A stretch of DNA of 64,000 nt from Cyclobacterium qasimii M12-11B (GTDB taxonomy: Bacteria > Bacteroidota > Bacteroidia > Cytophagales > Cyclobacteriaceae), in assembly GCF_000427295.1 (NCBI RefSeq), contig NZ_ATNM01000174.1, forward strand, positions 1-64,000, given 5' to 3'. The notes beneath the pieces were generated by a model. The model was not told the origin of the DNA. It saw only the letters and a program-made list of their open reading frames with translations, and searched no databases. This document shows positions 48,693 through 58,625 of this stretch, one piece after another. The first letter of the stretch is position 1; each line of letters opens with the position of its first letter. The position numbers and the translations under genes were made by a program.

Positions 48693-49376
48693 ATGAGTAC
48701 AGAAACCGCTGATAAAGCAATAATAGAAAAGGATACAGAAGCTTTGTTCTCCAAAAGGAGGAAAAAGCTGGTTACTGACCCTTTGGTAGATGATAACCCT
48801 ATTACCATTCAGGTATTGGGTATATGTTCCGCCCTGGCGGTAACAACGCAGATGCAACCAACCTTGGTAATGGCCTTGTCGGTTATTTTTGTAATAGTAA
48901 TGTCTAACCTGTCCATTTCTCTTTTGAGAAATAAAATACCTGGCAGGGTAAGGATCATTGTTCAACTAGCAGTAGTGGCAACTTTGGTAACACTGGTAAA
49001 TGAAGTATTGAAGGCTTTTGCTTACGATATGTACAAAGAGTTATCCGTTTTTGTTGGCCTGATTATTACCAACTGTATCGTAATGGGACGTCTGGAAGCT
49101 TTTGCTTTAGGTAACAAACCTTACGATTCTATTCTAGATGGATTCGGAAGTGCCTTGGGTTATTCCTGGATAATTCTTACAGTCGCTTTCTTTAGAGAGT
49201 TATGGGGTTCTGGTGCTGTTTTTGGTATCCCAGTTTTTGATTATGTCTCTGGATGGTTTGGAGAGGACTTCAACTTAGCTACCAATGGCCTTATGGTTTC
49301 GCCAGTTGGTGCTTTTATTATTTTGGGATTATTGATTTGGGTCCAAAGATCCAAAACAGGATATGTAGAACATTAA
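48693..49376 (+). CDS. nqrD: Na+-translocating NADH:quinone reductase subunit D
   Basis: The 227-residue protein has six membrane helices after a polar N-terminus of about 35 residues. Family segments are [18 protein letters not shown] and [16 protein letters not shown], whose NCIVMGR holds a Cys thought to bind an intramembrane iron centre with NqrE. It follows nqrC by 28 bp. Confidence 0.95.
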   Translation: MSTETADKAIIEKDTEALFSKRRKKLVTDPLVDDNPITIQVLGICSALAVTTQMQPTLVMALSVIFVIVMSNLSISLLRNKIPGRVRIIVQLAVVATLVTLVNEVLKAFAYDMYKELSVFVGLIITNCIVMGRLEAFALGNKPYDSILDGFGSALGYSWIILTVAFFRELWGSGAVFGIPVFDYVSGWFGEDFNLATNGLMVSPVGAFIILGLLIWVQRSKTGYVEH

Positions 49377-49389
49377 TAAATCAGGAACA

Positions 49390-50001
49390 ATGGAATTATT
49401 TAGTTTAGCAATTAGGTCAATTTTTATTGACAATATGGTTTTTGCCTACTTCCTGGGTATGTGTTCTTTTTTGGCTGTATCCAAAAAAGTTAGTACAGCC
49501 TTGGGTCTGGGTGCTGCCGTTATATTCGTATTGACGATAACAGTCCCTCTCAATTGGTTATTGAATGAATTTGTATTGAAGGAAGGGGCTTTGTCATTTC
49601 TTGGTGAATCCTTTGCCGTTATAGATCTTACCTTTCTCCGATTTATCATGTTTATTGCAATCATTGCAGCCATGGTTCAGTTGGTAGAAATGGTAGTTGA
49701 AAAATTTGCTCCTGCCCTATATGGTGCCTTGGGTATTTTCCTTCCCCTTATCGCAGTAAACTGTGCTATTTTGGGTGGATCACTTTTCATGGCCCAAAGA
49801 GATTATACGCTTGCCGAGGCAACCGTTTATGGATTTGGTTCAGGAACTGGATTTTTCCTTGCAATAGTTGCTTTAGCTGCTATCAGAGAGAAATTAAAAT
49901 ACTCTAATGTACCTAATGGCCTAAAAGGACTTGGCATTACCATGCTCATAACAGGGCTCATGGGAATCGCATTTATGTCATTTATGGGTATTGATTTATA
50001 A
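49390..50001 (+). CDS. nqrE: Na+-translocating NADH:quinone reductase subunit E
   Basis: A 203-residue protein with six helices, the inverted partner of Nqr[21 protein letters not shown] and [18 protein letters not shown] hold the conserved Cys residues. It is the last nqr gene here: a terminator follows at 50035 and no nqrF is present, so the NADH- and FAD-binding subunit must be elsewhere. Confidence 0.95.
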   Translation: MELFSLAIRSIFIDNMVFAYFLGMCSFLAVSKKVSTALGLGAAVIFVLTITVPLNWLLNEFVLKEGALSFLGESFAVIDLTFLRFIMFIAIIAAMVQLVEMVVEKFAPALYGALGIFLPLIAVNCAILGGSLFMAQRDYTLAEATVYGFGSGTGFFLAIVALAAIREKLKYSNVPNGLKGLGITMLITGLMGIAFMSFMGIDL

Positions 50002-50034
50002 TAATAGGTTAATATTCAGTTACGATAATTAATG

Positions 50035-50066
50035 AAACCCTGTTCTCTTTATAGTGAGCAGGGTTT
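50035..50066 (+). terminator. Terminator after nqrE
   Basis: AAACCCTG (50035-50042) pairs with CAGGGTTT (50059-50066), and TTT follows. The hairpin sits 34 bp after the nqrE stop. Confidence 0.75.
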
Positions 50067-50105
50067 TTTGGCTTTTAGAATAAATTAACGCTAACCCAGT
50101 CTGAG

Positions 50106-50726
50106 ATGTCAAATTTCACTTCAAAACGAATTTTAGGATACTTTCTTAGGGGCCTTTTATTTGTAGTGCCCTTTTTTTTGACGGCCTATATTATTATCAT
50201 CACGGTTCAATTTTTAGACAATATCATTCCAGTCAATATACCTGGCCTCGGTATATTGGTTATGCTGGTTTTCATTACCCTTGTTGGCTACCTAACTAGC
50301 ATTTTTATCACCAAATCAATTTTTGAAGAGCTGGAAAAACTAGTATTCAAAATACCTTTGGTAAATATTCTATATACAAGTATCAAAGATCTTATGTCTG
50401 CATTTGTAGGCGATAAGAAGAAATTCAACACGCCTATCGTCGTGAAACTTTCCGACAATATGTCGAGACTAGGTTTTATGACACAGGATGATTTAAAAGT
50501 AATCGGGCAGGAAGAATTGGTGGCAGTCTACTTCCCACACTCCTACAATTTCAGTGGCAACTTGTACCTGGTGCCTAGAAAAAATGTAGAGAAATTACAT
50601 AATGTCAATAGCACAGAGGTCATGAAATTCATTGTTTCTGGTGGCGTATCTGACTTGCATTATTACAAAAATCCAAAAGCACATAAGGTGGAAGAAATGC
50701 CCATTACGCCTAAAGACATTCTATAG
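50106..50726 (+). CDS. DUF502 family membrane protein
   Basis: The 206-residue protein has two N-terminal membrane helices (about 12-34 and 44-68) followed by a soluble domain. LVFKIPLVNILYTSIKDLM and a VAVYFPHSYNFSGNLYLVP segment match DUF502. The role is unknown; plant relatives (LCV-like) are linked to membrane traffic. The next gene starts one base after its stop. Confidence 0.85.
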   Translation: MSNFTSKRILGYFLRGLLFVVPFFLTAYIIIITVQFLDNIIPVNIPGLGILVMLVFITLVGYLTSIFITKSIFEELEKLVFKIPLVNILYTSIKDLMSAFVGDKKKFNTPIVVKLSDNMSRLGFMTQDDLKVIGQEELVAVYFPHSYNFSGNLYLVPRKNVEKLHNVNSTEVMKFIVSGGVSDLHYYKNPKAHKVEEMPITPKDIL

Positions 50727-50727
50727 T

Positions 50728-51864
50728 ATGCTTTCCATTCCTTTTAACAGTCCTTTTTCGACAGGAAATGAATGGCAGTACATTCAGGATGCATGTAAAG
50801 AGGGCAAATTGGCTGCTGATGGAAAATACACCAATAAGTGCCAACAATTTTTCGAAAAGAAGTATGGCTTTGGGAAAGCCTACCTGACTCACTCTTGTAC
50901 CCAGGCCTTGGAAATGGCGGCCCTGTTAATGGATCTTAAGCCTGGAGACGAATTAATAGTCCCTAGTTATACCTATGTAAGTACTGCCAATGCTTTTGCG
51001 CTTAGAGGCTGTAAAATTGTATTTGTCGATAGCAGGTCAGATTATCCCGGAATCGACGAACTGCAGCTAGAGCATTTGATAAATGACAAAACACGGGCGA
51101 TTGTGGCCGTCCATTATGGTGGCATCGCCTGCGACATGGATCTGCTAACATCAATTACCAAAAAGCACAATTTATTTTTGATTGAGGATGCCGCTGCAGC
51201 CATTGACAGTTACTATCTGGGGGCGGATAAAAATCCCAAACCATTGGGTTCATTTGGACACTTTGCTACTTTCTCTTTTCACGAAACCAAAAACATCAGC
51301 TGTGGGGAGGGTGGAATGCTCGTGGTCAATGACGCCAACTTTTTAGAAAAGGCAGATGAAGTATGGAACAGGGGCACCAACAAAAAAGCTTTTATAAGCG
51401 GGCAAAGGAAAAAATACGAATGGGTTAGCCTTGGAAGTGCTTTCGCACCATCAGAAATTAATGCTGCCTGGCTATGGGCGCAGCTAGAAGAAATGGATGC
51501 AATTCAAGAAAAGAGGGAGAAAATCTGGAATTGGCAGCAAAACAATCTGCCAAATCTATTGGCTCATTATGACTTAGACTGGATGAATATCCCCAGTCAT
51601 TCCATTCATAATTTTCATTTGTTTTATGGGTTGGCAAAAAGCTTAAAACAGCGAGACGAGTTATTGAACCACCTTAGGCAGAAAGGCATTTTAGCTGTAT
51701 TTCATTACCAAAGCCTTCACGCTAGTCCTTATAATTTATCCCTAGTGGGTCAAGGTCAAAGACAGCATTTAATACAGGCAGATAAATACAGCGAAAGGTT
51801 AATTAGATTCCCTCTTTACACTGATCTGGACACTGAAAATTTAAGAGAACTGATCTCTTCATAA
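50728..51864 (+). CDS. rffA: RffA/WecE-like dTDP-4-amino-4,6-dideoxygalactose transaminase
   Basis: The 378-residue protein is a PLP enzyme of the DegT/DnrJ/EryC1/StrS family. It has IPFNSPFSTGNEW at the N-terminus, LTHSCTQALEMAALL, VPSYTYVSTANAF and the PLP Lys in SFHETKNISCGEGG (about 177-190). The RffA type makes dTDP-4-amino-4,6-dideoxygalactose for surface glycans. The ATG at 50728 lies one base after the DUF502 stop; a longer frame overlapping that gene was rejected. No sugar-nucleotide gene is adjacent. Confidence 0.9.
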   Translation: MLSIPFNSPFSTGNEWQYIQDACKEGKLAADGKYTNKCQQFFEKKYGFGKAYLTHSCTQALEMAALLMDLKPGDELIVPSYTYVSTANAFALRGCKIVFVDSRSDYPGIDELQLEHLINDKTRAIVAVHYGGIACDMDLLTSITKKHNLFLIEDAAAAIDSYYLGADKNPKPLGSFGHFATFSFHETKNISCGEGGMLVVNDANFLEKADEVWNRGTNKKAFISGQRKKYEWVSLGSAFAPSEINAAWLWAQLEEMDAIQEKREKIWNWQQNNLPNLLAHYDLDWMNIPSHSIHNFHLFYGLAKSLKQRDELLNHLRQKGILAVFHYQSLHASPYNLSLVGQGQRQHLIQADKYSERLIRFPLYTDLDTENLRELISS

Positions 51865-51984
51865 AGATTTAACCTGCATTTGAACGTTTATAAAAAGTTA
51901 TTAAGCGAATCAGGATTTGGTAATTTGAGAAATTCAGGCCGATTAAAAATTGGAGCTTCATTGAGAGACCAGGTGCTAGTCTTT

Positions 51985-53031
51985 CTACATCTCAGAACTT
52001 TGATCGTATTTTTCTTTCTTTTTAGCTTCTAAGCTAACCTTATCCGTCTTTTTCACTATATCTCTAATAATTTCATCTAACTCTTCTGCAGAATCCATTA
52101 TCATTTTACGGTAGTTTACCTTTCCAAAATCTTCTTCGAGAGTCTCCTCAGCCATTACCAAACTCATCAATCGCGCCAAAGGAGCTCTTACAACATGGGA
52201 TTGCATCCAGGCAATCTCCTGTAGCCGCTTATTTTGGTCTTCTATGGCCTTGATGTACTGCATGCGTTCAGTAATATCATTTGCAAGCACTACCTCTGCT
52301 TTTACACCTTCATGATCAATCAAGCTACTTTTAATTTCTACCGTAATAATTTCGCCGTTCTTCTTTTGATGGGTAAAAATTTTGGGTCCATTGTTTACCT
52401 TTCCGGACCTAATATTATTTATCATTCTTTCCAGCCTTGGTACTTCAAGTTCTGGCCGAATCTGTTTCAGGTTCATTTGTAAAAACTCTTCTTTGGCATA
52501 ACCGTAATGATCGATGGCCGCCTTATTGACATCCATAAACGCTAATGTCGATAGGTTATAAAGATACATCGGCTGAGGACTGAGATGAAATAACTCCTTG
52601 TATTTCAATTCAGAATGTTTCAATTGTTTTGAAATCCTACTTCGCCCAATACTGTAAATAATACTTTTGTAAAGGGAAGTAGGTGATAATTCATCTTTCA
52701 ATAGGTAATCTGACACGCCCAGAGAAAGCGATTTCATTCCAAATTCTATATTAGAATAGCCCGTAAGTACTACGATACTTGTATCACCTGCAAGTTCCTT
52801 TATTTTTAAAATCAAAGCTTCACCTTGCAAATCAGGTAAGGTCAAATCTAAAATTATACCATCAAAATGAAGGTCCTCATCAGTTAGTTTTTCCTGGGCC
52901 TCTCCAAAAGTATTTGTAACGGTAAGCTTTAGATTAAGAATTTTTTCATGAAGGTATTCTTCAATTAGAAATACATCGCCCAAATTATCCTCAACCAATA
53001 ATAAATGATACCCTTCCTGATCCATCGTCAA
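51985..53031 (-). CDS. Receiver-PAS protein with H-box-like end and no ATPase domain
   Basis: This 348-residue protein has a receiver domain (1-125; acidic ED, phospho-Asp in GIILDLTLPD, Lys in YLLKDEL), a PAS domain (about 145-260; SPQPMYLYNLSTLAFMDVNKAA) and a C-terminal helix with QSHVVRAPLARLM (about 291-303), which resembles a HisKA dimerisation H-box. No GHKL ATPase follows, so it cannot autophosphorylate alone. Such half-kinases are frequent in Bacteroidota. The next gene upstream is a PAS histidine kinase that may be the partner. Confidence 0.83.
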   Translation of the reverse strand: MTMDQEGYHLLLVEDNLGDVFLIEEYLHEKILNLKLTVTNTFGEAQEKLTDEDLHFDGIILDLTLPDLQGEALILKIKELAGDTSIVVLTGYSNIEFGMKSLSLGVSDYLLKDELSPTSLYKSIIYSIGRSRISKQLKHSELKYKELFHLSPQPMYLYNLSTLAFMDVNKAAIDHYGYAKEEFLQMNLKQIRPELEVPRLERMINNIRSGKVNNGPKIFTHQKKNGEIITVEIKSSLIDHEGVKAEVVLANDITERMQYIKAIEDQNKRLQEIAWMQSHVVRAPLARLMSLVMAEETLEEDFGKVNYRKMIMDSAEELDEIIRDIVKKTDKVSLEAKKKEKYDQSSEM

Positions 53032-53202
53032 ATTCTATATAAAAATATTTTCAGATAAAGTCCTTAATTAAATTTTAGCCACATAAAATTAATAACCTTA
53101 TTAATTACGCCAATTCTTACAATAAATACAATCAATGGGCTTCATATCTAAGAATAAAACTAAAATCAAATCTTAGTTTACCTATTCGAAAGTCTTATTG
53201 TT

Positions 53203-55453
53203 TTATGAAAGTACCTTAGGTACAGTAAAATAAAAGGTAGACCCTGCACCATCTTTGGATTGAAATCCAATACTACCCCCCAGGTTCTCAATAATTTTTT
53301 TTGCACATGGCCAAACCTATACCAGTGCCAGAATATTTGCTTTTAGAATGAAGTCTGGAGAACAGAATAAAAACCTTGTCCTTTGAGCTTTCAGGAATGC
53401 CAATTCCATTGTCTTTCACATAAAACTCCCAAAAGGCATCCTTTTCTTTAGCTGAAACACTGATTTTAGGATTTACTCCGTCCGCTTGGTATTTAAGAGA
53501 ATTATTGATCAGGTTTTGAAAGACCTGAATGATGGGAGATACTGGAATCCTTAATGTTGGTAGTGGCCCAACTGTTATTTCAGCCCCCTTTTGGGAAATA
53601 AGGGTTTGTTGAAGATTCAAAACATCTGAAACAACTGCTGCAAGATCCGTCTCTTTAATTTTTTCCTCCATTCTTCCTACTCTTGAATAGGTCAATAAAT
53701 CCATGATAATGGCTTTCATCCTAGTCGCCCCATCTACCACGAAGTACATGTATTTCGCTCCTCTTTCATCCAGTACATCTGAATAGTTTTTTTCCAACAG
53801 ACTAAGAAACCCTGTTATCATCCGTAATGGCTCCTGCAAATCATGTGAGGCGATGTAAGCAAACTGCTCAAGTTCCTCATTAGACTGCTCAAGCTCTCTT
53901 GCCTTTTTAATTAACTCTTGATTTAAATTCTTTAGGGTTTCTTCCTCATGTTTTCTATCCGTCACATCTTTTGTCATACCCACTAATCCAACAACTTTAC
54001 CTGAGGCATCTCTAAGTGCCACTTTATTGGTAAGTAGCCAGGTAATCTTGCCATTGGCATCATAATAGTATTCTTCCAAATTCATGGATGATTGCCCCCC
54101 CTCAATAATTTGACGGTCAATTTCTGCCATTCTATTTGCTACCTCTTCAGGAAAATAATCAAACACCGTTTTTCCCAGGGTGACCTCTTCTGATGTGGCA
54201 CTAAGAAAATTCTCATATTGGAATTTATTGTTAACGATATGCTTACCATTTATGTCTTTTACATAAATATGTATCGGTAAATTGTCAATGATCGTTCTTA
54301 ATAAAAAACGCTCCTTAAAGAGCGATTCCTCTGCTTGCTTTTTCTCAGTAATATCATAGCCTACCCAAATGTATTGGTAGGTTTTACCTTTACTATTTTT
54401 AAAAGGTGTAATTACGGTATCAACCCAAAAAACACCGCCATTGCTTTTTAAACCTTTCAGTTCTCCTCTCCAGATTTTACCTTCAGTAACGGCATCAAGA
54501 CAGTCTTTCAGGGCTTCATTTTCTTCATAGACGGCATTAGGTAAATCTCCAACTATTTCCTGGTATTGATAACCTGAAACTTCTTGAAATTTCAGGTTTA
54601 AGTACTCAACTTTTTGTTTGTGATTGAGAATCATCACAAGACAGGATTCATCCAAGGCAAACCTATAGTCAGAAAGTTCGTTCACACTTTCCAAAAGCTG
54701 TTGTTCCCCCTCAAACTGATCCGTAAAATCGGTTATTAGCTCCATCGAACAATTATTGCCATCGATATTCACATAATAACCCAACACTTTAGCGATAAAG
54801 ATTTCTCCAGATTTTGTTACATGCCGGCAAACCCGATGATGCCCTCCTTTGTCTTTTAACTCTTCAATAATAAAACTATTAACCAATAGAGCCTCTTCAG
54901 AGGGCCGAATATCTTTAATATTCAAATTCAAAAATTCCTCTTTGGAATAGCCGTATTTTATTAATGCCTGGTTGTTGCAATCGACAATTTTAAGGGTATC
55001 ATACTCCCAAATAAAAATGGGCATAGGATTAAAGTCAAAAAACAATTTATAATGACCTTCTGAGATGCCTAATTTTGAAGCTAAAGGTTTTTTTTGATCA
55101 TTTGAATAAATGATTTCTACAGTACCTATAAACCTTGTTTCTGATCCTTCATGAATTTCACGTCCTTTAATTCTAATGCAGGTCAGATCATTGAGGTATA
55201 TTGTATCAAAAAAAGGTTTGCTCTCTTTTGTGAGCCTACCGAAATGATTAGAAAGCACCTCAATATAAGGAGACTGGACCTTCTCTAAAAAAGCTGAGAG
55301 AGAAATTGAATCAGTATTCCTAAGTTTAAAAATTTCCTGGCCATAGGAAGAAAATTTCATTGTGAGGCTGCCTGGATCAATTTCCCAGGCAGCTATATCA
55401 CAATGAGTAATTACTTCAGACCAACGTTGATTATCTGCTTCATAAGCTGGCAT
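53203..55453 (-). CDS. PAS-domain sensor histidine kinase, frameshifted at its C-terminus
   Basis: The frame 55453-53288 holds several PAS domains (SPEG-type start to about 480) and a kinase with H-box YIASHDLQEPLRMI (about 566-579), N-box NLINNSLKYQ and G box VKDNGIGIPES. It stops early at GLAMCKKNY. Dropping one A from the A8 run (53295-53302) continues in phase as IIENLGGSIGF..GAGSTFYFTVPKVLS to a stop at 53203, giving 749 residues and a complete G3 box and C-terminus. It is cytoplasmic. The truncated version may still fold. The indel is a homopolymer indel like others here. Confidence 0.85.
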
Positions 55454-55483
55454 TTCATGTCTCTCCTATTAAAAAAAACTATT

Positions 55484-56416
55484 TTATTTCACAAATTCCC
55501 GACCAGGCTTCTCAACTAAAAAAGTGTCAATATTCCCATTGTCTTGCAATGTCACGTAAGCCGTTCTACCATCTGATCCACCAAAAGCTATATTAGATGG
55601 TTTTTCTCCAGTCATTTTAATTTCCTCAAGCAAATCTCCCTTTGGTGACAACTTTGCAACTGTTCCCTTACCGTGTCTAGTCACATAAAGATCTCCATCA
55701 GTATCAACTCTCATTCCATCCATGCCAAAATCTTCAAAAGTATGAATCAATCGCTTGTTTGAAATTTCACCCTCTTCATTCAGGTCATATGCCCAAACAG
55801 TACGTTGAACAGATTCATTGACATAGAGGGTTTTGTTGTCCGGACTCACTTCGATTCCGTTAGTCGTTCCCATGTCCGTTTCCAAAAGCACAAACTTTCC
55901 ATCAAGTCCTACCCTCCAAATTTGACCTTTGCTATTTTTCCAATCCGGGTCGCTGGCAAATACAATGTCATTGTCCATTATGGCAATGTCATTTGGCTGA
56001 TTCAATTCATCATGATGGGCATAAACAGAAATGGCTAAAGATTCCATGTCCACTTTAAGCACATTATGCCCTGTATAATCGGCGATCAACATTTCTCCTT
56101 TACTATTGAAACGAATGCCATTCCCAGTACTGCCTTCAGGTAAGTTAACGAACAAAGACGCTTTTCCATCAGGGGTTACTTTACCAATGGTACCTTGCTT
56201 CTCAAAATTAACGACATAAAGCACACCGTTCTTATCAACCGCCGGTCCTTCTATCCCTCCAGTAAACTCACTATTTGAAGTAAAAGGCTGACTTTTATAC
56301 AATGTATCTACGCTACTCATTTCCTTAATTTCGGTTTCAGATGATTTGGATGAACAGGCTCCTGCACCGACTAATAAAAGCACAAAGACCCAATGATTAA
56401 TATGATTTATTACCAT
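55484..56416 (-). CDS. SMP-30/gluconolactonase-like lipoprotein
   Basis: The 310-residue protein starts with a lipoprotein signal (lipobox GAGAC, Cys about 21). A six-bladed beta-propeller follows, with repeated blade starts such as GPAVDKNGVLYVVN, GIRFNSKGEMLIADYTG and GIEVSPDNKTLYVNES. SMP-30/gluconolactonases use a Ca2+ or Zn2+ ion to hydrolyse sugar lactones. The substrate here is unknown. The end lies about 31 bp before the start of the kinase gene read the same way. Confidence 0.87.
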   Translation of the reverse strand: MVINHINHWVFVLLLVGAGACSSKSSETEIKEMSSVDTLYKSQPFTSNSEFTGGIEGPAVDKNGVLYVVNFEKQGTIGKVTPDGKASLFVNLPEGSTGNGIRFNSKGEMLIADYTGHNVLKVDMESLAISVYAHHDELNQPNDIAIMDNDIVFASDPDWKNSKGQIWRVGLDGKFVLLETDMGTTNGIEVSPDNKTLYVNESVQRTVWAYDLNEEGEISNKRLIHTFEDFGMDGMRVDTDGDLYVTRHGKGTVAKLSPKGDLLEEIKMTGEKPSNIAFGGSDGRTAYVTLQDNGNIDTFLVEKPGREFVK

Positions 56417-57028
56417 TTCTAAATATAGGTTAAAAATAAAAATATATGTATTATTCTATGATTACAAGGATTCGAGTAAAATAAAATAGATTTCATGCGA
56501 ATATATTTATTTTTTGACAGATAAAAGTTCTTTATCCATGACTATTTTTAAGGATCAGGGATAACCTTTTTTTACCTGTTTTCTATTAAAAATATTCCCG
56601 GCATTATTCAAAAATTATCCTTAGATGTTGAAACCAATGGTCATAAAATTTATACCATTTTGAGAATTGTAAAGAACCTGGTAAACCATTTTTACTGTTA
56701 GCCTATTCTCACTTGGGAAAATCACAAACAAGGATTGTTGAAACTTACCAGGGACATTTGGGATAACTCTTAATCTAACTGATTTTCAACAGCATATGTA
56801 ATGATCTCAAAAATTAAATCCAAAATAGGCAGTAGCCGTTGCGCTTTTTAAAATCCCTCCAGCCCTTCAAAATTTACTGTTTAATCCACACATAACCCAC
56901 TTTCTCATCAATCATTTAGGCCCACAAAAAAGTTAAAGTTGGGGTTCATCCCATTACATTTGGAGAAAAAATATTATTCCTATATATTCAATGTACATAA
57001 TACGAAAACTAAACCTATATCTACAATC
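56417..57028. other. Gene-free stretch between divergent genes
   Basis: About 610 bp between the divergent SMP-30-like gene and the Rid gene. No convincing gene is visible. A TACATTTG at 56955-56962 fits the -7 consensus for the Rid gene, but no well-spaced -33 was seen. The rest is AT-rich with no repeats. Confidence 0.4.
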
Positions 57029-57496
57029 ATGGAAAAGATGAAAAGAAGAAATACGATCAAAAAAATCTTTGCTTCACTTGCTGGAGTGGCAGGAATAAGC
57101 GCTGTTGCCAAAGCAAACACTAGTGTTTCACAAAGCACCGAAAAAGAAGCATTCAGCATTGTAGAAGAGCAGGACGTACCATTGTTTTCTGGTGCAACCA
57201 AACAAGGAAATACAGTGTATATCGCGGGTAAAGGTGCCCACTTTGATGGCGATATTAAAGCCCATACTGATCATGTATTAAAAGAACTAGAAAAAGAGCT
57301 CATTAAAGCAGGTAGCTCTATGGATAAGGTACTTAAAGTAAATGTTTACCTACATGACCTAAGTGATTACAAAGGCATGAATGAAATCTTTAGAGGCAGG
57401 TTCGGAAGTAAGCCACCAGTAAGAACTACTGTTGCGACTTATGGAGGTGTACCAGGAGACTCCTTAGTGGAAATGGATTGTATTGCTTACATTTAA
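57029..57496 (+). CDS. Exported Rid-family (YjgF/UK114) protein
   Basis: The 155-residue protein begins with MEKMKRRNTIKKIFASLAG, an RR-containing signal that suggests Tat export, then a Rid domain (about 45-155). The Arg of the active site lies in PPVRTTVATYGG (about 133), and VEMDCIAYI closes the domain. Cytoplasmic RidA deaminates reactive enamine intermediates. This one is likely periplasmic, so its substrate may differ. The ATG at 57029 gives the signal; an upstream in-frame start was rejected. The BASS transporter gene follows 39 bp later. Confidence 0.85.
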   Translation: MEKMKRRNTIKKIFASLAGVAGISAVAKANTSVSQSTEKEAFSIVEEQDVPLFSGATKQGNTVYIAGKGAHFDGDIKAHTDHVLKELEKELIKAGSSMDKVLKVNVYLHDLSDYKGMNEIFRGRFGSKPPVRTTVATYGGVPGDSLVEMDCIAYI

Positions 57497-57535
57497 AAGG
57501 TCAAATCAAGCTTATAACCCGTTAACCCGATTACC

Positions 57536-58619
57536 TTGAAAAAAGAAATGATTTTCAAATCACTAATTGGAGCAGGCATTTTGTGCCTGCTCTTAGCTTT
57601 AGTATTTATTATTCCCGGCAATATTGAGCATGCAGCAATACCATTAATACTGTTTTTTGTTTTAATGGGTATAGGCTTTCGAGGATTCGAAAAACTCAAA
57701 GGTTTTACTTACACCACCATGATATTTGCAGGGGTTACTGCAGCCATGTACTACCCTGAATATTTTGTAGAGTACAAAGGTTACACTTACAGTAATCTCA
57801 TTACACCCCTTATCCAAATAATCATGTTTGGAATGGGAACATCCATGGCATTTAAAGACTTTGCAGGGGTGATAAAAATGCCTAAAGGGGTATTTATTGG
57901 TTTACTGAGCCAATTCACCATCATGCCTATTACAGGTTTTATCCTGGCAAGTTTAAGTAATTTTCCTGCTGAGATTGCCGCAGGTTTGATTCTAATTGGC
58001 TGCTCGCCCAGTGGGCTTGCATCTAATGTTATGAGTTACCTGGCCAAAGCAAATTTGGCCTTATCAATTACAATTACTGCCATTTCTACCCTTTTAGCCC
58101 CCTTTTTTAACACCATTGTTAATGAAGTTATTGGCGGGCCAATTTGTGGAGATAGATGTGCTGGACATGATGTGGAGCATTATCAAAATGGTCATCATCC
58201 CTATTGGAGCTGGACTCATTTTCAATAGAGTTCTTAGTGGAAAAGCCAAATGGTTAGATGACGCAATGCCAATAGTATCAATGGCAGGGATAGGTGTAAT
58301 TATCGTTATCATTACTGCTGCTGGAAGAGATAGCCTTCTAGATATCGGTGGTATACTGATTGTTCTTGTATTTATCCACAATGTTATGGGATACAATCTT
58401 GGATTTTGGATCAGCAAATGGCTGGGTCTTTCAGAAAGAGACGCACGAACTGTCGCTTTAGAAGTCGGTATGCAAAATGGTGGACTGGCCTCAGGCCTGG
58501 CCAAGGAAATGGGCAAACTTGCTACAATTGGTTTAGCACCTGCCGTTTTTGGTCCTTTAATGAACATTACCGGATCCGTACTTGCCTCCTATTGGCATAG
58601 AAAGCCAATAAAAGAATAG
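57536..58619 (+). pseudogene. BASS-family transporter, copy 1, frameshifted
   Basis: The frame from TTG 57536 reads to APFFNTIVNEV and then leaves the family pattern. From 58116 another frame gives MLMKLLAGQFVEIDVLDMMW to a stop at 58619. Removing one T from the T6 run (58103-58108) restores APFLTPLLMKLLAG, matching APFATPFLMKWLAG of copy 2. The repaired protein is about 360 residues with eight to ten helices. It is a bile acid:Na+ symporter-type carrier for organic anions, and the conserved segments GCSPSGLASNVMSYLAKAN and GMQNGGLASGLAKE are intact. The two copies form a tandem pair. Confidence 0.72.
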
Positions 58620-58625
58620 ACGCTT

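Noticed and set aside
50106-50726. nqrF candidate after nqrE
   Set aside because: The protein lacks FAD, NADH and 2Fe-2S motifs and matches DUF502.
57536-58619. Programmed frameshift in the BASS copy 1 gene
   Set aside because: No slippery heptamer with a downstream structure was seen, and copy 2 next door is unbroken. A homopolymer miscall or mutation is simpler.
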